Shown in pieces: positions 34,278 through 37,951 of a DNA stretch of 37,951 bases. The translations under genes were made by a program, and so were the position numbers. The stretch covers positions 30,977-68,927 of the forward strand of contig PMBV01000436.1 of assembly GCA_003153055.1 (NCBI GenBank), given 5' to 3'. The stretch is from Myxococcales bacterium. GTDB taxonomy: Bacteria > Myxococcota > Myxococcia > Myxococcales > Myxococcaceae. How positions within the stretch are numbered: the first letter of the stretch is position 1; each line of letters starts with the position of its first letter. The notes below the pieces were generated by a model. That model was not told the DNA's origin, ran no database searches, and was given only the letters and a program-made list of their open reading frames with translations.

Positions 34278-34610
34278 TCACGAAGCCACGGGGTGGTGGT
34301 GGTCTTTGCTCTTGCCCAGCGTGTGCTCGAGGAGCCGCTTCAGCTTCTCGGCGGCGCCGTCGATGGCGTCGTGCCGGCCCGAGGCGTGATGCGTAACGGC
34401 GACGGGTTGGCGACCTTCGACGCGGGCCTCCATCATGCAGCGCTGGTCGCCTTGCGCTCGGCCGGGACCGTCCTCGTCGCTGAGATGGACCTCCACCCGG
34501 CTGACGTGCTCGCTCACGTGGGCCAAGGCGTGGGTGACCACGCTGTCGATCTCCGCCCTCAACTCCTCGCCCGCCACCACGTTGCTGTCGGTATTCACCT
34601 GAATCAGCAT
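34278..34610 (-). CDS. HPF/RaiA-family ribosome-associated protein
   Basis: A 110-residue protein of the short HPF/RaiA type. It opens MLIQVNTDSN and carries VEVHLSDEDG (39-48), RCMMEARVEGRQP and VTHHA, then AAEKLKRLLE (86-95) near the end, all typical of the family. Such proteins bind the 30S subunit and hold ribosomes inactive in stationary phase or stress. The length matches the short form, without the long-HPF C-terminal dimerisation domain. The start at 34610 has AGGAG six bases upstream; the longer open frame to 35405 is shadow. Divergent from the zinc-ribbon membrane protein. Confidence 0.88.
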   Translation of the reverse strand: MLIQVNTDSNVVAGEELRAEIDSVVTHALAHVSEHVSRVEVHLSDEDGPGRAQGDQRCMMEARVEGRQPVAVTHHASGRHDAIDGAAEKLKRLLEHTLGKSKDHHHPVAS

Positions 34611-34755
34611 CTGGGTCTCCTTCGTCGCTGGTGTCGCATGCAGTGGTTGCAAGCGCCGGCCCACCGCTTCGGCCCAGGCACGGGGCCCGAGACGGGAGAG
34701 GGCTCCATCAATTCGAGGGACCGACCTTTGCCGGGGACCGTCGATGCAGTAGGTC

Positions 34756-35199
34756 ATGCACGTGGCGAGCTTCTGCATGAATTGCGGTGGGATCATCGAT
34801 GGCCCACGTCCCCGAGGGTGTCCGACCTGCGGGTCCATTCGGCTCGCCCCACTCGGCTCGCTGCCCCTGCGCGGTGGAGTGATGGTCGGCATCGGGGCGT
34901 TGTTGCTCCTGTTCTCACTGTGGCTGGGGGTGCGCCTCGTCAGCGGCTGGGCTGCGCCCCTGGGGGCATCGGGAGCGCTGCACCTCCAAATCATCGATGG
35001 GCTGCTCTTCGCCTTCGCGCTGTTGGGAATCATCGTCGGGATGCGCTTCTTCCGGCGGCAGACCATCCCGTTTCCGCTGTTCCTTGGGCTCTTGGGCCTC
35101 GTGGGCGCGCTGTTCCTCGCGGCGCTCAGCACCTCCGCCGCGTTGAAAGAGGTCGCCTCGCAAGGGCGGCCTGTTCCCGCGCCCGATTCGTCCCGCTGA
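34756..35199 (+). CDS. Zinc-ribbon membrane protein
   Basis: A 147-residue protein. The N-terminus has a zinc ribbon C7-x2-C10, C22-x2-C25 (CMNC, CPTC), followed by three hydrophobic helices (about 42-63, 78-96 and 105-125) and a short polar tail. The function is not known; zinc-ribbon plus TM proteins of this size are common and mostly uncharacterised. No strong ribosome binding site precedes the ATG at 34756. The 132 bases after it, up to the beta-lactamase stop, hold no terminator that I can see. Confidence 0.72.
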   Translation: MHVASFCMNCGGIIDGPRPRGCPTCGSIRLAPLGSLPLRGGVMVGIGALLLLFSLWLGVRLVSGWAAPLGASGALHLQIIDGLLFAFALLGIIVGMRFFRRQTIPFPLFLGLLGLVGALFLAALSTSAALKEVASQGRPVPAPDSSR

Positions 35200-35331
35200 G
35201 CGCAGCCCCATCGCGGACGAAGAGCGAGAGCTCGACAACCGAGCGACCCGCTTTGAGGACCACGTCGATGAGTGTGTCCGTGGGTGCCCTGGCGACCGTG
35301 GCAACCGCGCGCCACCCCCGGCTCACGTCCC

Positions 35332-36225
35332 CTAGCGTGACTTCGGAGCGGAGGGTGACCCGAACGCGGCCACGACGATGCGCCCGACCTCCGCCAACAC
35401 CGCATCGCGATCCTCCACGGTGGATCCAGTGAAGTAGGCCGTCACCAAAATGGGCGCTCGGTGGGGTGGCCGCAGAACAGCCACGTCATTCACGGTGCCG
35501 CGTGCCCCCGAGCCAGTCTTGTCACCGACCACCCAGTCCGTCGGGAGCCCCGCGCGCAGTCGGTTGCCGCCCGTCTTGCAGCCCACCATCCATCCCTCCA
35601 ACCGTGCCCGCGAGGCGGTGCGGAGCGTGGGCTCCAGGAGCAAGGCCTTCAGGTCGCCCAGCATGGCCTCGGGCGTGGTGGTGTCGCGGGGGTCACCGGG
35701 GAGGGCCTCGTTCAGCTCCGGCTCCACGCGGTCCAGGCGGGTGACCGAATCGCCCAGGGTCCGGGCGAAGGCAGTCATCGCGGGAGGACCACCGAGCTCC
35801 CGCATGAGCAGATTGGCGGCTGTATTGTCGCTGACCTCGACCGTCGCGGTGCAGAGCTCGCCGACCGTCAGCCGGCCCTCCCCGACCCGAGCGGTGGTGA
35901 CGGGCGCGTAGTCCAGCAGGTCCGCCTTTCCGTAAGAGATGGACCGGTCCAGGGCCTCGCGGCCTGCGTCCACTCGGGCCAACGTGGCGCCCGCAAGCAG
36001 GACCTTGAAGGTGCTGCACATGGGAAAGCTCTCCCCGCCGCGGTGGGCGAGGCGACGTCCCGAGCCCGTGTCCAGAGCGGCGACACCGAGGCGTCCCCCA
36101 GCCGAGGCCTCGAGCGCCCTGAGCCGTGCCTCGGGGGAATCGGGGGCCAGGGGCGGCGGCGTGGCCCATGCGGGCAGCGCCAGCCACAGGACGAAGGAGC
36201 CAAGCCGGAGGGTGACGTCGCGCAT
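35332..36225 (-). CDS. Class A beta-lactamase
   Basis: A 297-residue serine beta-lactamase with a Sec signal (cleavage after AWA at 19-21). All class A motifs are present: S71-x-x-K74 (STFK), S132-D-N (VSDN), the omega-loop E168-x-x-L-N172 (EPELN), and K236-T-G (DKTGSG). Cys70 precedes the nucleophile (Ambler 69), but the position matching Ambler 238 is Gly, so the C69-C238 disulfide of KPC-type carbapenemases is not possible. Spectrum cannot be predicted. It hydrolyses the beta-lactam amide in the periplasm. No mobile element flanks it, so it looks chromosomal and resident. ATG at 36225 with GAAGGGAAGG directly upstream. Divergent from the SET gene. Confidence 0.94.
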   Translation of the reverse strand: MRDVTLRLGSFVLWLALPAWATPPPLAPDSPEARLRALEASAGGRLGVAALDTGSGRRLAHRGGESFPMCSTFKVLLAGATLARVDAGREALDRSISYGKADLLDYAPVTTARVGEGRLTVGELCTATVEVSDNTAANLLMRELGGPPAMTAFARTLGDSVTRLDRVEPELNEALPGDPRDTTTPEAMLGDLKALLLEPTLRTASRARLEGWMVGCKTGGNRLRAGLPTDWVVGDKTGSGARGTVNDVAVLRPPHRAPILVTAYFTGSTVEDRDAVLAEVGRIVVAAFGSPSAPKSR

Positions 36226-36318
36226 CCTTCCCTTCTACCCCGGCCCACCTCCGGGTGGATGCGAACACCATCATCGAGATGGTGCGGCCTCACTGGGTCC
36301 CGTGTAGTGGGGCGGCCC

Positions 36319-36744
36319 ATGGCGCGAATTCCCGGCCTCAAGGTCGTGCGGTCAAAGGTGGCTGGCTATGGCGTGGTGGCCACTCGCACCTTCAAGACGG
36401 GCGCGGTCATCGCCGACGTCGAGGGTGTGCTGTGGCGCGCAGGCGAGAACCGCGACGACACCCACTCACTCATCCTCGAGCCCGGCGTGTTCTTCGACAT
36501 GGTGGACCAGACACGGTGGGTGAACCACTCCTGCGAGCCGAACGTCGTGGTCGAGGCCGGCGTGTCCAGGAGCGGCAACGGCTGGGCCCAGCTCCAGGCG
36601 CTGCGCCACATCACCCCAGGCGAAGAGCTCTTCTTCGACTACGCCCTGCCACCGGAGTTGAGGGAGCGATGCCGGTGCGGCACTCCGAGTTGCCGTGGTT
36701 GGATTGTCGATCGCGAGGGTGACGACTCACTTCGCGGTGAATAG
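36319..36744 (+). CDS. SET/post-SET domain methyltransferase
   Basis: A 141-residue SET-domain protein. GYGVVA (16-21) matches the SAM-binding start of SET. NHSCEPN (69-75) and GEELFFDYA (101-109, with the catalytic Tyr108) are the signature motifs. A post-SET zinc site, C118-x-C120-x4-C125 together with C72 of NHSC, is complete. So it is an intact minimal protein-lysine methyltransferase, unusually short, with no pre-SET domain. Targets are unknown. The start at 36319 begins MARIPGLKVV; the long open frame extending to 35461 is antisense to the beta-lactamase. Its last 18 bases overlap the converging gene. Confidence 0.9.
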   Translation: MARIPGLKVVRSKVAGYGVVATRTFKTGAVIADVEGVLWRAGENRDDTHSLILEPGVFFDMVDQTRWVNHSCEPNVVVEAGVSRSGNGWAQLQALRHITPGEELFFDYALPPELRERCRCGTPSCRGWIVDREGDDSLRGE

Positions 36745-37951
36745 ACAGCGCGCGTTGGGAATGACGATGTCTGCCATGACGTACAGGTAGTACTGCCGGC
36801 CCTTCACCAGCTCAGGCGGAGCACCCGTCGTGGGAACCCTCAGCGTGAAGCCGTCGGGGACCGCGCCGTACTTCACGGTGCCGCTGGCCACCGCGTCCCG
36901 GGTCCACGGCGCGTCCACCCTCCAGAGCGTGCCGTCGGGGGTGTCGAGGTTCGGAGGGACACCGGGCGAGCTCGCCGAGGCCTCGAGCACGTAGAGGTAG
37001 CGGGCTGGCCCCTTTGGCCAGGTGACGGTGCCGTCGGCGTCGATGCCCTCGCCGTTGCTGCACTCGGCCGGCCTGAAGAAGCGCTGCTCGTCGAGGGGCC
37101 CCGCTCCGTAGGGCTGGTCGGCGAAGTCGCCCCGCGTCTTGCCTCGGGCGGCGAGCTCGGCCTCGAAGAAGGCCTTCATCCTCGGCTGGTCAGTGGTGAC
37201 GAAGATGCTCTCATTCGGGCTCGCCGGGTTGGCCCGGAAGAAGCCGTTGTTCTGCGAGGGAAGAAACGCTCCGAAGCCGACGGTGTTGATCCACCCGGCT
37301 CCCATCGCCAGGCCACGGTCGTAGAACCCGTTGATGAAGTTGCCCGGTTGGTCGACGTACCAGTTCGAGGTGCCCTTGGGCGCCAGCGTGGAGTGGCAGC
37401 ACACGCACGCGGTGGAGCGAATCTGCGACTTCACCCAGGTGAGCTCGACCACGTACGCCGGGTCCTGGAGCCGAGGGTCCTCCTTGAGCGCATCAGCCGC
37501 GGTGGGCACGGGGTAGTAGGGCCGCTGGGTGCGCACCGGGTCGCAGCTCGCGTAGTCCTCGAAGTTCCTGCCCTCCTCGGTGGCGGCGGAAATCATCTGC
37601 CAGGTGCACACCTGGCCTTGAGGCCCGCGACCCATCGGCTCGCCTTCCTTCGGCGCCTTGCACACCTGCTCCGGCCACTGAAAGGTGGGGAGCCCCGTGC
37701 CTCCGCTGCCTGGGGCCACCCCTCCACACAACGGTGACGGGCCGAAGACTCCGCCGCCGAAGAACTCGCACCCTCGCTGCGCCGACGAGCAGGTGGAGGC
37801 GTCGTCGCCCGGCATGACAATCCACGTGTACTTGCCCGCTCCGCCCAGCACGCACTCGCCGATGGTGGCCGCGTACACGCAGGTCTGACCCACCTCCAGC
37901 GCCGAGCCCTCCCCCTTGCAGTCCGACACCGCCGCGTCCTCCGTCCACGAA
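36727..37951 (-). CDS. CxxCH-containing protein, 5' end outside window
   Basis: The frame is open to the window edge (it reads ...SWTEDAAVSDCKG), so the N-terminus is missing; about 408 residues are visible. Many cysteines occur in the visible N-terminal part. One haem-c type motif, CVCCH, follows STA near the middle of the chain. The rest has beta-rich segments and the end ARCLFTAK. It could be a c-type cytochrome-like exported protein; the single motif may instead be chance among disulfides. Overlaps the SET gene tail-to-tail by 18 bases. Confidence 0.7.
   Translation of the reverse strand, partial: SWTEDAAVSDCKGEGSALEVGQTCVYAATIGECVLGGAGKYTWIVMPGDDASTCSSAQRGCEFFGGGVFGPSPLCGGVAPGSGGTGLPTFQWPEQVCKAPKEGEPMGRGPQGQVCTWQMISAATEEGRNFEDYASCDPVRTQRPYYPVPTAADALKEDPRLQDPAYVVELTWVKSQIRSTACVCCHSTLAPKGTSNWYVDQPGNFINGFYDRGLAMGAGWINTVGFGAFLPSQNNGFFRANPASPNESIFVTTDQPRMKAFFEAELAARGKTRGDFADQPYGAGPLDEQRFFRPAECSNGEGIDADGTVTWPKGPARYLYVLEASASSPGVPPNLDTPDGTLWRVDAPWTRDAVASGTVKYGAVPDGFTLRVPTTGAPPELVKGRQYYLYVMADIVIPNARCLFTAK

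Noticed and set aside
35126..35326. Minus-strand 66-codon frame overlapping the 3' end of the zinc-ribbon gene
   Set aside because: Its first part looks somewhat protein-like, but half of it lies antisense to a gene, it has no ribosome binding site, and no domain is recognisable.
1..37951. CRISPR array, IS element, phage or integron signatures
   Set aside because: No regularly spaced identical repeats, no transposase or integrase motif, and no terminal inverted repeats could be found by reading both strands.

Overview
The window is about 38 kb of very GC-rich DNA from a delta-proteobacterial-type organism. I infer Myxococcota, probably Cystobacterineae. The signs are: many Sec/SpII lipoproteins with Asp/Ala/Gly-rich linkers after the lipid-anchored Cys, a Ser/Thr kinase with PEGA modules, an FHA protein, a Cys-rich Dickkopf-like lipoprotein, a TonB-domain/TonB-dependent-receptor fusion, and frequent GTG starts. 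No rRNA, tRNA, CRISPR, insertion sequence or prophage gene is visible. The very strong third-position GC creates long antisense open frames (up to about 1150 codons), which are not genes.

Left part (555-16452, all minus strand). Reading in the direction of transcription (from high to low coordinates): a signal-peptide TPR-like protein, a transmembrane Ser/Thr kinase with two PEGA modules, a 1100-residue protein of unknown function translationally coupled to a MoxR AAA+ ATPase, an alpha/beta hydrolase, a small lipoprotein, a membrane PAS histidine kinase, an NAD-dependent epimerase-like SDR, an NrdG-like radical SAM protein coupled to an unknown helical protein, and an FHA-TM-Lon-like (S16) protease without an AAA domain. 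It reads as a signalling and envelope-regulation region.

Middle part (16483-28619). This is a plant-cell-wall polysaccharide locus made of lipoproteins: two tandem paralogous GH43-like enzymes with C-terminal AbfB (arabinose-binding, CBM42-type) domains; divergent from them a non-enzymatic lipoprotein with four 87-residue Big2 repeats, one FN3 and an AbfB-like domain; an expansin-like lipoprotein (D1 plus CBM63); a Cys-rich lipoprotein; a lipoprotein with a duplicated TonB_C/AgmX-like unit; and a GH3 beta-glucosidase/xylosidase family enzyme with a thrombospondin-type module. Together they suggest surface-anchored attack on arabinan or arabinoxylan, with the expansin loosening the wall and GH3 finishing oligosaccharides. 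The GH43 genes lie only 30 bases upstream of the TPR-kinase pair, so enzyme production and kinase sensing may share a transcript.

Right part (28753-37951). A TonB-dependent receptor with its own N-terminal TonB_C domain is coupled to a lipoprotein. Then come a DoxX-family membrane protein, a DUF3108 protein, a short HPF/RaiA-type ribosome-associated protein, a zinc-ribbon membrane protein, a class A beta-lactamase, a compact SET/post-SET methyltransferase, and the 3' part of a CxxCH-containing protein cut by the window edge.

The observations I rate highest are the FHA-Lon/radical SAM/unknown module, the MoxR plus 1100-residue partner, and the lipoprotein arabinan locus joined to a PEGA kinase. 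All family calls are from motif reading alone.
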